Positions 1-8,412 of a stretch of DNA of 64,000 bases are shown here, in pieces. The DNA lies in contig NZ_KK073768.1 of the NCBI RefSeq assembly GCF_000582685.1, positions 3,155,403 through 3,219,402 of the forward strand, given 5' to 3'. Each line of letters starts with the position of its first letter. Positions within the stretch are counted from its first letter, which is position 1. The stretch is from [Scytonema hofmanni] UTEX 2349. GTDB taxonomy: Bacteria > Cyanobacteriota > Cyanobacteriia > Cyanobacteriales > Nostocaceae. The notes beneath the pieces are model-generated. The model was not told where the DNA came from and did no database searches. It saw only the letters and a list, made by a program, of their open reading frames with translations. A program made the position numbers and the translations under genes.

Positions 1-413
1 GAGGAGGGGGGGAGTGGGGGAGTGGAAGAGGGGGGGATTATTACCACTGGGGATGAAGGAAAAATCTTTCCTTGTCCCCTTGTCCCCTTGTCCCCTTGTC
101 CCCCTTGTCCCCCTGTCCCCTTGTCCCCTTGTCCCCCTATTCCAACCTCTTGTGTTGGTACTATTGAATTATTATTAGCCGGAGTTTGGGAAAATTGTTG
201 GACAACTATCGTTTCTGGAGATGCGATGTCTTGCGAAAACCCGTTTTGCGTGTACGCTTTGATTGGTGCAGGTGTATTTTCTTGAGTCACCGGCACTACT
301 AAGCCGACTTTTTCTGGCTGAGTGGGAGTTATAGAAGGTGCAGCTATTGCTTCAGTAGTGTTGCTAGTCGCTAAGGTAGCTAAAGTCAAAATTGCCGCAG
401 AAGAAACTTGCAT
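1..413 (-). CDS. Exported protein with Gly/Pro-rich linker, N-terminal part only
   Basis: The frame is open from the ATG at 411-413 to the left edge, 137 codons without a stop, and an in-frame TAA lies 27 bases before the ATG. The N-terminus (MQVSSAAILTLATLATSN) looks like a short hydrophobic export signal ending near an Ala-rich stretch. A Thr/Pro/Gln-rich segment follows, then a run of GQGDKGT-like repeats at about residues 92-115 and a Pro/Ser-rich stretch at the window edge. This low-complexity start is common in cyanobacterial outer-membrane proteins such as Omp85/BamA relatives, but no diagnostic domain is visible here, so the function is left open. It is transcribed divergently from the lpxB-related gene at 569. 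Confidence 0.6.
   Translation of the reverse strand, partial: MQVSSAAILTLATLATSNTTEAIAAPSITPTQPEKVGLVVPVTQENTPAPIKAYTQNGFSQDIASPETIVVQQFSQTPANNNSIVPTQEVGIGGQGDKGTGGQGGQGDKGTRGQGKIFPSSPVVIIPPSSTPPLPPS
70..137. repeat. CTTGTCCCC minisatellite inside a coding region
   Basis: Seven or so copies of a 9-10 base unit CTTGTCCCC(C) run head to tail. The same unit occurs in the intergenic stretch near 27378-27405. Here it lies within the frame of the exported protein and is read on the minus strand as Gly-Gln-Gly-Asp-Lys-Gly-Thr repeats. Confidence 0.85.
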
Positions 414-568
414 GTTTTTAGCCTGATTACCTGGGAGTTAGTTTGTACTTTTTTACTGAGGTTAGGCAATGGGAATAATACTAACTTCCAGCTTCCACGC
501 CGATGATTGATACTCCCATTCACCCCTCTTGCCCAAACGACAGTTAATTATGAGTTTTTGTTTCTCCT

Positions 569-1930
569 ATGAGTGATCTACCTAGGTTATCCCTAGCTTT
601 AAATTCGCCGGCTACAACTTCTGCCTTGCATTTACTTGTTTTAAGTAATGGTCATGGAGAGGATGTAATTGCTGTCCGCATTTTGCAAGAACTTCAGCAA
701 CTATCCAACCCTCCAGATATCTTCGCTTTGCCTATAGTGGGTGAAGGATATGCTTATCAACAGTTAAATATTCCCTTAATTGGTTCAGTACGCACCATGC
801 CTTCTGGTGGGTTTATTTACATGGATGGACGGCAATTAGTGCGAGATGTACGCGGTGGTTTACTGCAACTTACTCTGAGTCAAATTAAAGCTATACGTGC
901 TTGGGTAAATTTGCAAAAGAAATCAGGTCATAAAAGTGCTATTTTAGCTGTAGGGGATATTGTACCTCTGTTGTTTGCTTGGGCGAGCGGTGCTAATTAT
1001 GCTTTTATCGGCACGGCAAAGTCAGAATATTACGTGCGGGATGAAGTTGGGTTACTGCAACGCAAATCAAAAGCTGCACGTTGGGAAAGTTTTTCCGGTT
1101 CAGTTTACCATCCTTGGGAACGTTGGTTGATGAGTCGTCCCCACTGCAAAGCGATATTTCCCAGAGATTCGCTAACCACGGAAATCTTAAAAAAGTGGTC
1201 TATTCCGGCTTTTGATTTGGGGAATCCGATGATGGATGGACTTGAACCGAGCTTTCCTCAAGGACGATTGTATCGTGGTGATGCTGAACAACAAGAAATA
1301 ATTCGTCCGTTGATTGTAACTCTTTTACCTGGTTCTCGTCCACCAGAAGCTTATGCGAATTGGCAACAAATTATGGTTGCAGTTTCTTCAGTGATGGAAA
1401 GTTTCTCGAAACGCGATTACCTTTCACAGACTCAAATTATGGTGTTTTTAGGTGCGATCGCATCCAGCTTAGACTTGAACATTTTATGTCAATCTCTACA
1501 ATTTCAAGGCTGGCATCCTCACTCTGAATCACCTGTGCAAATTTCTGATAAAAATTCCTTGACTTTTAAATCAAACAATGCATATCTGATTTTGACTCAA
1601 CAAGCTTATAACGACTGCTTGCATTTAGGAGATTTAGCGATCGCAATGGCAGGGACAGCCACAGAACAATTTATCGGTTTGGGAAAAAGTGCGATCGCCA
1701 TTCCGGGAAATGGTCCTCAATATAACCCTGTGTTTGCGGAAGCACAAAGCCGTCTGTTGGGTTCATCTCTGATTTTAGTACAGCAAGCCGCCCAAGTTGG
1801 TCAAGTTGTGCGATCGCTTTTTAACGATCCAGATAAACTTCAAGCGATCGCTGATAATGGTTTGCGACGCATGGGTAAACCTGGGGCAGCACGACGTATT
1901 GCCGAATGCTTGCAAAATCGGTTGGGGTAA
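569..1930 (+). CDS. Lipid-A-disaccharide synthase-related protein (TIGR03492 type)
   Basis: This 453-residue protein resembles the LpxB-related TIGR03492 family, a GT-B-fold glycosyltransferase-like family of unknown substrate found mainly in cyanobacteria and plastid-bearing organisms. Visible landmarks are the N-terminal LSNGHGEDVIAVRIL segment (about residues 25-39), which resembles the nucleotide-sugar glycosyltransferase N-domain, and the C-terminal GTATEQFIGLGKSAIAIPG segment (about 363-381), which sits where UDP-sugar binding is expected. It is not the canonical lpxB. No good ribosome binding site precedes the ATG. It is monocistronic, followed by a palindromic element. Confidence 0.8.
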   Translation: MSDLPRLSLALNSPATTSALHLLVLSNGHGEDVIAVRILQELQQLSNPPDIFALPIVGEGYAYQQLNIPLIGSVRTMPSGGFIYMDGRQLVRDVRGGLLQLTLSQIKAIRAWVNLQKKSGHKSAILAVGDIVPLLFAWASGANYAFIGTAKSEYYVRDEVGLLQRKSKAARWESFSGSVYHPWERWLMSRPHCKAIFPRDSLTTEILKKWSIPAFDLGNPMMDGLEPSFPQGRLYRGDAEQQEIIRPLIVTLLPGSRPPEAYANWQQIMVAVSSVMESFSKRDYLSQTQIMVFLGAIASSLDLNILCQSLQFQGWHPHSESPVQISDKNSLTFKSNNAYLILTQQAYNDCLHLGDLAIAMAGTATEQFIGLGKSAIAIPGNGPQYNPVFAEAQSRLLGSSLILVQQAAQVGQVVRSLFNDPDKLQAIADNGLRRMGKPGAARRIAECLQNRLG

Positions 1931-1953
1931 AGACGTTCCAGTGGAACGTCTCT

Positions 1954-2087
1954 CAATACGGTTCGGATAAAACTCGATCCCCCCAACCCCCCTTAAAAAG
2001 GGGGGCTAAGAATGGCTCCATTTCCCCCTTTTTAAGGGGGATTAAGGGGGATCTTTAAAGACTATGCACCTTAACCGAACCGTATTG
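1954..2087. mobile_element. MITE-like element with 13-bp terminal inverted repeats and 10-bp target duplication
   Basis: The ends CAATACGGTTCGG (1954-1966) and its exact complement (2075-2087) are perfect inverted repeats. The same 10 bases GAACGTCTCT flank both ends (1944-1953 and 2088-2097), as expected for a target site duplication. The 134-bp interior holds no gene but carries a large palindrome of CCCCCC/GGGGGG-rich arms. A second copy of the family is at 18610-18734. Confidence 0.8.
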
Positions 2088-2116
2088 GAACGTCTCTACA
2101 ATATCTGTAATTGCGA

Positions 2117-2839
2117 TTATGCTACCAAACCGGAACGCAAAGCGCGAACTGCTGCTTGAGTACGGTCATCAGCGCAGAGTTTGTTTAAGATGTTGCGAAC
2201 GTGGGTTTTAACTGTCCCAACTGTAATATAGAGTTTTTCGGCAATCTGCCCGTTGCTACAACCTGCAACAATCAACTCTAGGATTTCTAATTCTCGTTGA
2301 GTCAGGGGATAGGTTTCTAAAACTTGCTCGTATTCAGTCTCTAGCGCTTCAATTTTGACAGTCTTTGGCTGACTTGACTGTGGGTTATCTTCTGGCAAAC
2401 CTTGCCGCATTTGCCGCAATACAACATTAGCGATCGCTGGATCGATCCACGAGTTACCTTCGTAAGTCGCTTGGATCGCTTCCATTAATCTATCAATGCT
2501 CGTATCCTTCATGTAATATGAGTCTGCACCCGCCGCAAAAGCCGCAAGCACCGCATCCTCTGAATGTTCCATTGTCAGGATGAGGATCTTCGTTGCTTGG
2601 TCTTTTGTCTCTTCTTGGAAACTTCTAAACTTTCTGGTGAGTTCAATTCCATCCATGTCCGGCAAACCAATATCCACAACTGCCACATCCGGCTTAGTGG
2701 TTTGCAAAAGTTTCAGTCCTTGGGTAGCATTTGCCGCTTCGCCAATCACTTCAAGTCCGCTATGAGACTGTAATGCTGCCCGTAGTCCCATTCTTGTTAA
2801 ATCATGATCTTCAATGAGAACTATTTTAATTTCGCTCAT
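2117..2839 (-). CDS. NarL/FixJ-type response regulator
   Basis: An N-terminal receiver domain is followed by a C-terminal LuxR helix-turn-helix. The receiver shows the acidic pair (IEDHD), the phosphoacceptor in VVDIGLPDMDG and the conserved Lys in YYMKDT. The DNA-binding domain shows LTQRELEILELIVAG and GTVKTHVRNILNKL at the C-terminus. The length of 240 residues is slightly more than usual because of an acidic linker between the domains. The ATG at 2839 is preferred; a GTG at 2851 with AGGAA just upstream would add four residues. No kinase is adjacent, so its partner is unknown. It is likely a transcription factor activated by phosphorylation. Confidence 0.9.
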   Translation of the reverse strand: MSEIKIVLIEDHDLTRMGLRAALQSHSGLEVIGEAANATQGLKLLQTTKPDVAVVDIGLPDMDGIELTRKFRSFQEETKDQATKILILTMEHSEDAVLAAFAAGADSYYMKDTSIDRLMEAIQATYEGNSWIDPAIANVVLRQMRQGLPEDNPQSSQPKTVKIEALETEYEQVLETYPLTQRELEILELIVAGCSNGQIAEKLYITVGTVKTHVRNILNKLCADDRTQAAVRALRSGLVA

Positions 2840-2851
2840 AGCTATACCCAC

Positions 2852-3812
2852 TTTTTCCTGATTATATATATGAAGTTACGACCTTTTACAATCAATTTAT
2901 CTTAATTTGAAAACTTAAGATAGATGATTTTTTTACCAACTTGCATCCACCGATAGAAATAATTGCTTTATCTTTTTCTTTTTATTTTTGCATAAAAGCA
3001 AAAATCTAGCCTGGGATATATAGCTATTTTACGAATAATTGTGAAATATTAAGGCGAACTTAAACTTGTACATCTTCTTCATCATGACTCATAAACCAAT
3101 AAAGAAGGGGAAAGCGGCGGAGTGAATTCAAAATTGCTCAATAGACACTCTTTAGTAGAAAAGACATACAGACATAGCAATGCTATGTCCCTACGTTTGT
3201 GTAGTAGCGAATTCTATTCGCCCAATTGCTTCCTACGTACCCTGTACCGAACGCTACGCGAACAGATCGAAACTTTCATCAAAATACGCTCATTCCCATG
3301 AAAGTTTCTATCTACAAAAGTTCATATATAACTCTCACCAATGGGTGAGGACAGGCGATCGCCTATTTATCTATAATTGGGTTGAGTTGGATGATGCTGT
3401 ATTTTATGATACGCTGTTTCCAAAATAGTTCCTTAGAGATAATCATTCGGAATGGAATAATTGCTAATAGTTGTATTGTTAGCAGTGAAAGCGCGAATAA
3501 TTAATTATTATCGTCCAAGGCGATTTCGAGTAAACATACTAAAGTATAATTTCTGATGTTGCTAAATTATATCCAAGGAAATGCCAAAAAGCGTGAATAA
3601 TATACTACTAGTGGTGGATGACAAAGTGAAATGCTATAAAAAAATTATCATTAGGTAGATTTTGCCTTTTAGATTGGTTAAAGGTTAACAGTTATCAGTT
3701 AGTGCCAATGTAAAAATTTAAAATAAATATATAAAGATAAAATTCCATATCAGGGATTTGAAAATAGAAATGTTATACATAAACCTTTATTTGAAAGCGA
3801 TAACTCAAGCCG
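2852..3812. other. Long intergenic region, AT-rich, with one receiver-domain remnant
   Basis: About 960 bases lie between divergent signalling genes. The part up to about 3060 is AT-rich and could hold both promoters. A small palindrome built on GACATAGC/GCTATGTC is at about 3171-3190. A reading frame at 3180-3428 has no coding character. The short response-regulator-like frame at 3581-3658 is listed separately. Confidence 0.5.
3581..3658 (+). pseudogene. 25-codon frame resembling the first strand of a receiver domain
   Basis: The frame encodes MPKSVNNILLVVDDKVK followed by eight more residues and a stop. NILLVVDDK matches the start of response regulators, where a hydrophobic strand is followed by the acidic pair. 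Nothing after it continues the domain. It lies 154 bases upstream of the hybrid kinase gene at 3813, which itself begins with SILLVDDDT, so it may be a decayed duplicate. The match is short and could be chance. Confidence 0.25.
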
Positions 3813-5114
3813 ATGGAAGAAACGCTCTCAATTTTGCTAGTAGACGATGACACAGTAGATCGCATGGCTGTGCGTCGCGCTCTGACAAAAGCCGATGTGC
3901 GGATGGAACTGTCGGAAGTCGAAGACTGTGAAAGTGCGATCGCTGCCCTAAACAATAATAGTTATGACTGCGTTTTTCTCGACTATCATCTACCAGACCA
4001 AGATGGGTTAACGCTGATCCAAAGAATACGAAGAGCAAAAATCAAAGTTCCCTTAGTAGTTCTCACCGATCAAGGAGATGAGCAAATCGCTGTGGAACTA
4101 ATGAAAGCTGGTGCTACTGATTACCTGTCTAAGTCTAGAATATCCCCAGAAATTCTGGCGCAAGTTCTGCGGAATGCCATCCGGGTTTATCGCGCAGAAA
4201 TGCAGATAGCCTTGGCAGACAGACAGATCCGAGAAACTAACGAGGAACTGATTCGGAAAAATTATGAACTTGAAAAACAACGCCAACAAATTCAGTTACA
4301 AAACCTGAAATTATTACAAGCATCGCGTCTAAAAACTCAGTTTTTAGCCACAATATCTCATGAATTGCGGACGCCCCTAAATGCTATCATCGGGTTTTCG
4401 CAATTATTGCTGCGTCCCAAGGCTGGGGAAATTACGCCTGGGCAGAAAGATATGGTACAACGAATCTTAAATAATGGCAAAAATTTACTAGTGTTGCTGA
4501 ACGAAGTTCTCGATTTTTCTAATTTAGAAGCCGGACATCTAGAGTTAAAGCCAGCAATCTTTGATTTATCAAAGATAGTTAATGCCACAGTCGCAGAAAT
4601 GCGTTCTCTAGCAGAAGCCAAAAAACTGACGGTGCTGGTTCAAAATCAGTTGCAAAACCCGATGCTGTTTAATGATTCATTGCGTGTGCGACAAATTATC
4701 ACGAATTTGCTTTCAAACGCGATTAAATTTACAGAGTCTGGCTCTATTTGGATCGATATTAAAGAAATAGGAGCAAATCAAATAGCGATCGCCATTCGCG
4801 ATACAGGTATTGGTATTGCTGCCGAAGATTTAAAACATATTTTTGAAGCATTTAAGCAAGTCGATCAAAGCACCACCCGGAAATATCCCGGTACAGGTCT
4901 GGGTTTGGCAATTATAGATTCACTAGTGCAAATGATGGACGGCAAAATTATTATTGAAAGTAAGTTGGGTCATGGTTCAATGTTTCGCATTGAAATACCA
5001 CGTCAAATATCATTATTGAACAAAGACCAAAATCTCACAGAACCTAAATTAAATAATCAAGATAATCAAAATTCTGAGTATCCTCCGCAAACCAAAGCAT
5101 CGCCGAGATACTGA
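3813..5114 (+). CDS. Receiver-histidine kinase hybrid
   Basis: The protein is 433 residues. A CheY-like receiver domain comes first (about 5-125, phosphoacceptor Asp57 in VFLDYHLP), then a Gln-rich coiled coil (about 130-172), a HisKA domain with the H-box ISHELRTPLNAIIGF (His183), and an HATPase_c domain with N-box LLSNAIKFTES and G-boxes DTGIGIAAED and GTGLGLAI. There is no membrane segment, so it is cytoplasmic and would take input through its receiver from an upstream kinase or phosphotransferase. It is followed after 43 bases by a second protein of the same architecture, suggesting an operon and phosphorelay. Confidence 0.93.
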   Translation: MEETLSILLVDDDTVDRMAVRRALTKADVRMELSEVEDCESAIAALNNNSYDCVFLDYHLPDQDGLTLIQRIRRAKIKVPLVVLTDQGDEQIAVELMKAGATDYLSKSRISPEILAQVLRNAIRVYRAEMQIALADRQIRETNEELIRKNYELEKQRQQIQLQNLKLLQASRLKTQFLATISHELRTPLNAIIGFSQLLLRPKAGEITPGQKDMVQRILNNGKNLLVLLNEVLDFSNLEAGHLELKPAIFDLSKIVNATVAEMRSLAEAKKLTVLVQNQLQNPMLFNDSLRVRQIITNLLSNAIKFTESGSIWIDIKEIGANQIAIAIRDTGIGIAAEDLKHIFEAFKQVDQSTTRKYPGTGLGLAIIDSLVQMMDGKIIIESKLGHGSMFRIEIPRQISLLNKDQNLTEPKLNNQDNQNSEYPPQTKASPRY

Positions 5115-5157
5115 AACGAAAAACGATAAAATTCCTTTGAAAAAAGTCGGTTACGTC

Positions 5158-6291
5158 ATGTCTGTTGTTGAAAGTTTAAAAATTGACCGTATTCTCGCTG
5201 TTGATGACACTCCAGATAATCTCATCCTCGTTGAGACAATTTTAGAAAGCGAAGGATTTGAGATAGATTTAGTGGCAGATGGAATAACTGCTTTGCAGCA
5301 AATTGCAGAATCACCACCAGATTTGATTTTGCTTGATGTGATGATGCCGGGGATAGATGGATATGAAGTCACACGACGCATACGTAATAACCCACAATTG
5401 CCTTATATCCCGATTCTGCTAATTACAGCTTTTACTGAATCTAGCGTTGTTGAAGGTTTGGATGCGGGAGCGGATGATTTTATTAGAAAACCATTTGATA
5501 CAGATGAGTTACTAGCAAGAGTGCGATCGCTTCTACGTCTAAAACACAGTCTTGACGAACAACAAAAAATGGCACGTCAGCGAGAAGACTTTGTATCGCG
5601 GATGACCCATGATTTGCGAACTCCGTTAGTAGCATCGGATCGAATGTTGAATTTGTTTCAGCAAGAGATTTTCTGCAAGATTTCACCAGAAATGAAACAA
5701 GCGATCGCTGTGATGATTCGCAGTAACCATAACTTGACGCAGATGGTGAACAATCTGCTAGAAGTTTATCGGTTTGAGGCTGGTAAAAAGACCTTAAATT
5801 CCGAAATTTGCAATTTACCAGAAATGCTAATTGAAGTAGTTGAAGAATTAAATCCAATTGCTAACGATAAAGGCTTAACTCTAAAAGTCGATACTAGCGG
5901 ATTAGAAAAAGTAAGTGAAAATCCTGGTATAGTTACAGGCGATCGCTTAGAATTTCGGCGCGTTTTTAGCAACTTAATCGGTAATGCCATCAAGTTTACA
6001 GATACAGGAGGGATAGAAACTCGCATTTCTGAATCCGCACAGAATAACGATAAAAATTTGGTAACAATTGAAATAGAAGATACTGGATATGGCATAGCTG
6101 CCGAAGACCAAACAACAATTTTTGAGCGCTTTCGTCAAGGGAGAAATAAACGCGCCGGTAGCGGTTTGGGACTGCATTTATCCCGTCTGATTGTTGAAAC
6201 ACATGGAGGAACGATTGAGGTTTTCTCTGAATTAGGTAAAGGAAGTGTATTTACTGTACGCTTACCAAAGCAAAGTCAATTGAGCAATTAG
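5158..6291 (+). CDS. Receiver-histidine kinase hybrid
   Basis: A receiver domain (phosphoacceptor Asp60 in LILLDVMMPG, conserved Lys in FIRKPFD) is followed by HisKA with H-box MTHDLRTPL (His151) and an HATPase_c domain (NLIGNAIKFTD, DTGYGIAAED, GSGLGLHLS). With the ATG at 5158 it has 377 residues; a TTG at 5137 would add seven, but the ATG is the ordinary choice. It shares architecture with the preceding gene but differs in sequence, so the two look like partners rather than a recent duplication. Residues between Asp and His form a short coiled linker. Confidence 0.92.
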   Translation: MSVVESLKIDRILAVDDTPDNLILVETILESEGFEIDLVADGITALQQIAESPPDLILLDVMMPGIDGYEVTRRIRNNPQLPYIPILLITAFTESSVVEGLDAGADDFIRKPFDTDELLARVRSLLRLKHSLDEQQKMARQREDFVSRMTHDLRTPLVASDRMLNLFQQEIFCKISPEMKQAIAVMIRSNHNLTQMVNNLLEVYRFEAGKKTLNSEICNLPEMLIEVVEELNPIANDKGLTLKVDTSGLEKVSENPGIVTGDRLEFRRVFSNLIGNAIKFTDTGGIETRISESAQNNDKNLVTIEIEDTGYGIAAEDQTTIFERFRQGRNKRAGSGLGLHLSRLIVETHGGTIEVFSELGKGSVFTVRLPKQSQLSN

Positions 6292-6660
6292 TCATTAGCT
6301 ATATCTAAAATTACTAATCGAATAAACCAAGAGAGGGATAAAAAGGTAGTGGGAAATACTACATTTGGACGCTGATTTTTGGCAGTGGCTATTACTATAA
6401 TGAGGACAGTTAAGTGAGTGGGAAAAATTAAACCTCAAGTACTCTCTTGATTCGTAGTGAGCGGTTTACCCCTCGTCGCTAAAGATTTTAACGGCTTCAG
6501 CCGTTACTACCTTAAGGATGGTTTATTTATGCCCATCTACTTACAACTGAAGTTCTCAATTTAGTTACATCGTAAGAGTTCACTACTGCTGATAACTCAG
6601 AAAGTCATCAATAATTTCTGGCTTATTCGTAGTTGTCTAAATCTTTACCGCAAACAACAC
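6292..6660. other. Intergenic region with dispersed palindrome
   Basis: No gene is seen. At about 6457-6515 there is a dispersed repeat with the arms GTAGTGAGCGG and a GCTTCAGCCGTTACTACC segment. A relative of it lies upstream of rplI near 16302-16362. Confidence 0.5.
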
Positions 6661-7095
6661 ATGACGACAACATCAAACCCAACCCGTGGACAAATTCAAA
6701 GAACACTCGCACAGCGTATCCAAGCTTTGTACCGCGAGCAACTAGGACATCAGCCGAGTAAAGTTACCTGTCAGTTATCGGATAGCAATCTTACCATCAT
6801 TCTGGAAAATTCTATCACTCAACCAGAGCAGTTACTAGCACAAACTGGTCGTGAAAAACTTGCACAACAAGTACGATCTGATTTAGATGAAGCAATTCAA
6901 CCTCAACTCAAAACACTAATTGAAAATATATTAAATGTTGAGGTAGTTGAATTACTTAGTGATGCCACACTAGAGACAGGACGCACAGGAATTATAGCTT
7001 TACTCACGGATACGCCAAATATCCGCAATTCCCCTTTAACTTCCAATATCAAAAAAAAGACAACAGATAAAAGCCATAGTGAGACATCTGAATAA
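6661..7095 (+). CDS. DUF2294 family protein
   Basis: The 144-residue protein matches the DUF2294 family in length and pattern: an N-terminal helix (IQRTLAQRIQALYREQLGHQP), a strand-rich middle (VTCQLSDSNLTIILENSIT), a QVRSDLDEAIQPQLKTLIENIL helix, and the segment VEVVELLSDATLETGRTGIIALL. The family is small and soluble, and its biochemical role is not established. The last 20 residues are polar and unstructured. It converges on the receiver gene at 7103 with only 7 bases between stops. Confidence 0.8.
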   Translation: MTTTSNPTRGQIQRTLAQRIQALYREQLGHQPSKVTCQLSDSNLTIILENSITQPEQLLAQTGREKLAQQVRSDLDEAIQPQLKTLIENILNVEVVELLSDATLETGRTGIIALLTDTPNIRNSPLTSNIKKKTTDKSHSETSE

Positions 7096-7102
7096 ACTAC
7101 TT

Positions 7103-7552
7103 TTACTGTAGGTCAAAACATGATTCCGGATTTAGCTTTTTACTCAAGAAAGAGCAAATCAGCGCTTCAAAATCTTCAATCATGTAAGGCTTGCTGATAT
7201 AATCATCAAAGCCTGCCATGAGGATGCGTTCTCGTTCCTCCGGACTTGCTAAAGCTGTAACTGCTATCACCGGAATCTTACAAGTTAACGATTCTTTTTT
7301 GAGATAATGTACAACATCGATACCACTCAGACCAGGTAACAAAATATCCATCAGTATTAAGTCTGGCTGATACTCTTTCGCTATAAGTAGCGTTGAAGAA
7401 CTGTCTTTTTGACAAATCAGTTTACAACCAAGTGATTCCAGAGTATAGGTAATCAGTACTAAATTATCATCGTTGTCTTCCACTGCCAAAATCAACGGCT
7501 GCGGATAGTTGGTCTTATTTTCTTGACCAATGAAAGAACGTGCCAAATCCAT
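7103..7552 (-). CDS. Single-domain response regulator (CheY-like)
   Basis: The protein is 149 residues, almost all one receiver domain. Acidic residues are in AVEDNDDN, the phosphoacceptor is in LILMDILLPG, the conserved Thr in AVTAL and the Lys in YISKPY. There is no output domain, so it would act by protein contact or as a phosphorelay intermediate; the two hybrid kinases at 3813 and 5158 are candidate partners by proximity only. The ATG at 7552 places a short N-terminal extension (MDLARSFIGQEN) before the first strand. Confidence 0.88.
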   Translation of the reverse strand: MDLARSFIGQENKTNYPQPLILAVEDNDDNLVLITYTLESLGCKLICQKDSSSTLLIAKEYQPDLILMDILLPGLSGIDVVHYLKKESLTCKIPVIAVTALASPEERERILMAGFDDYISKPYMIEDFEALICSFLSKKLNPESCFDLQ

Positions 7553-8229
7553 ATCTTCTCCAGAAGATTATATTGAAATTCATGACCTGTTATAACAGCC
7601 AACAGCGGAGGCACTCAAGAGAGCGATCCTAAAGCGCTCATTCAAGACTGGCTCGCAGTTTCGATCTTAAAAGCTGATAATCTTTGCCCACTTAACACAT
7701 GCACGAGGAAAGAATATATCTAACTGACAAAGCGATCGGACACTTCTTGATTATATGAGATAAATGTAAAGGATGATAGCATTTTGGTCAGAAAATACTA
7801 AGAAAATTAATAATACTTTTATATTGTAACAACGGAATACATTTTCATTAAAGAAAATTAACAATCCCAGAATAAGTAGATTAGCCTACTTTGTAGTACA
7901 GACTTCAGTCCTTTTTTCTTTTTTGCTGGGATACCAGCTTGTAAAAATTACCATCCACCCCCTTGACACTTTTGTATTACATATGTAGTATAAAGATGGC
8001 GATAAACAAAAGTTTCACACATTAGCCACATGACTGGTTAGCGATCGCAGATATACTGTCGTAATACTTGCAGAAATGGCGCAAGATGACTTAGCTAATA
8101 AACTAGAAAATATCAAAGTAAAAATTATTCGTCCCCGAATTGAAAAACGTCTGATATTCAAGCTAGCTGGAAATCTGATAGTTAATGGTTGCGATTTTTT
8201 TAAACAAATGACAGATAGTCAAGCACATA
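7553..8229. other. Intergenic region upstream of the RNA-ligase locus
   Basis: About 680 bases hold no convincing gene. A 62-codon frame at 8076-8264 begins MAQDDLANKLENIKVK but matches nothing recognisable and ends in an unlikely Cys-rich tail after overlapping the DUF4291 remnant. A strong promoter-like sequence lies at 7963-7991. Confidence 0.5.
7963..7991 (+). promoter_or_regulatory. Sigma70-type promoter candidate
   Basis: TTGACA (7963-7968) is followed by a 17-base spacer and TAGTAT (7986-7991). The palindrome TACATATGTA at 7978-7987 covers the spacer and the start of the -10 box and could be an operator. It faces the DUF4291 remnant and RNA ligase gene. Confidence 0.5.
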
Positions 8230-8361
8230 ATGCGACAAGAAATAATTGCTGCCTTCGACAATGAAAGATTTTTTGTATATCAAGCATTCAAACCTTCGAT
8301 TGCTGAAAATGCTCTGCGACGTTCAATTTTTGGCAAAGGTTTTAACTTAGAAAGAAAGTAA
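8230..8361 (+). pseudogene. N-terminal remnant of a DUF4291 protein
   Basis: The 43-codon frame (MRQEIIAAFDNERFFVYQAF, then a segment ending GKGFNLERK) matches the start of DUF4291 proteins, where an aspartate-containing strand is followed by VYQAY and later GFKLERMTWIKPSF. The family is about 200 residues long, so the frame stops just before its most conserved part. AGAAAG and CTTTCT inverted segments lie immediately after the break. It precedes the RNA ligase by 51 bases. Confidence 0.5.
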
Positions 8362-8412
8362 ATTTATTTAATTTATTCTTTCTAAAATCCCTTTTCAACC
8401 ATGAGGTGAACC

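Noticed and set aside
22..285. Plus-strand open frame of 87 codons rich in Pro and Cys
   Set aside because: It is the opposite strand of the repeat-bearing exported protein, whose frame has a signal-like start and is open for the whole stretch.
3180..3428. 82-codon plus-strand frame
   Set aside because: It covers dispersed palindromic repeats (GACATAGC/GCTATGTC and a CGCTACGCGAAC segment) and has no family resemblance or ribosome binding site.
8076..8264. 62-codon frame upstream of the RNA ligase
   Set aside because: No recognisable family; its end overlaps the DUF4291 remnant in another frame and becomes Cys/Asn-rich. It might be a real small gene but I cannot support it.
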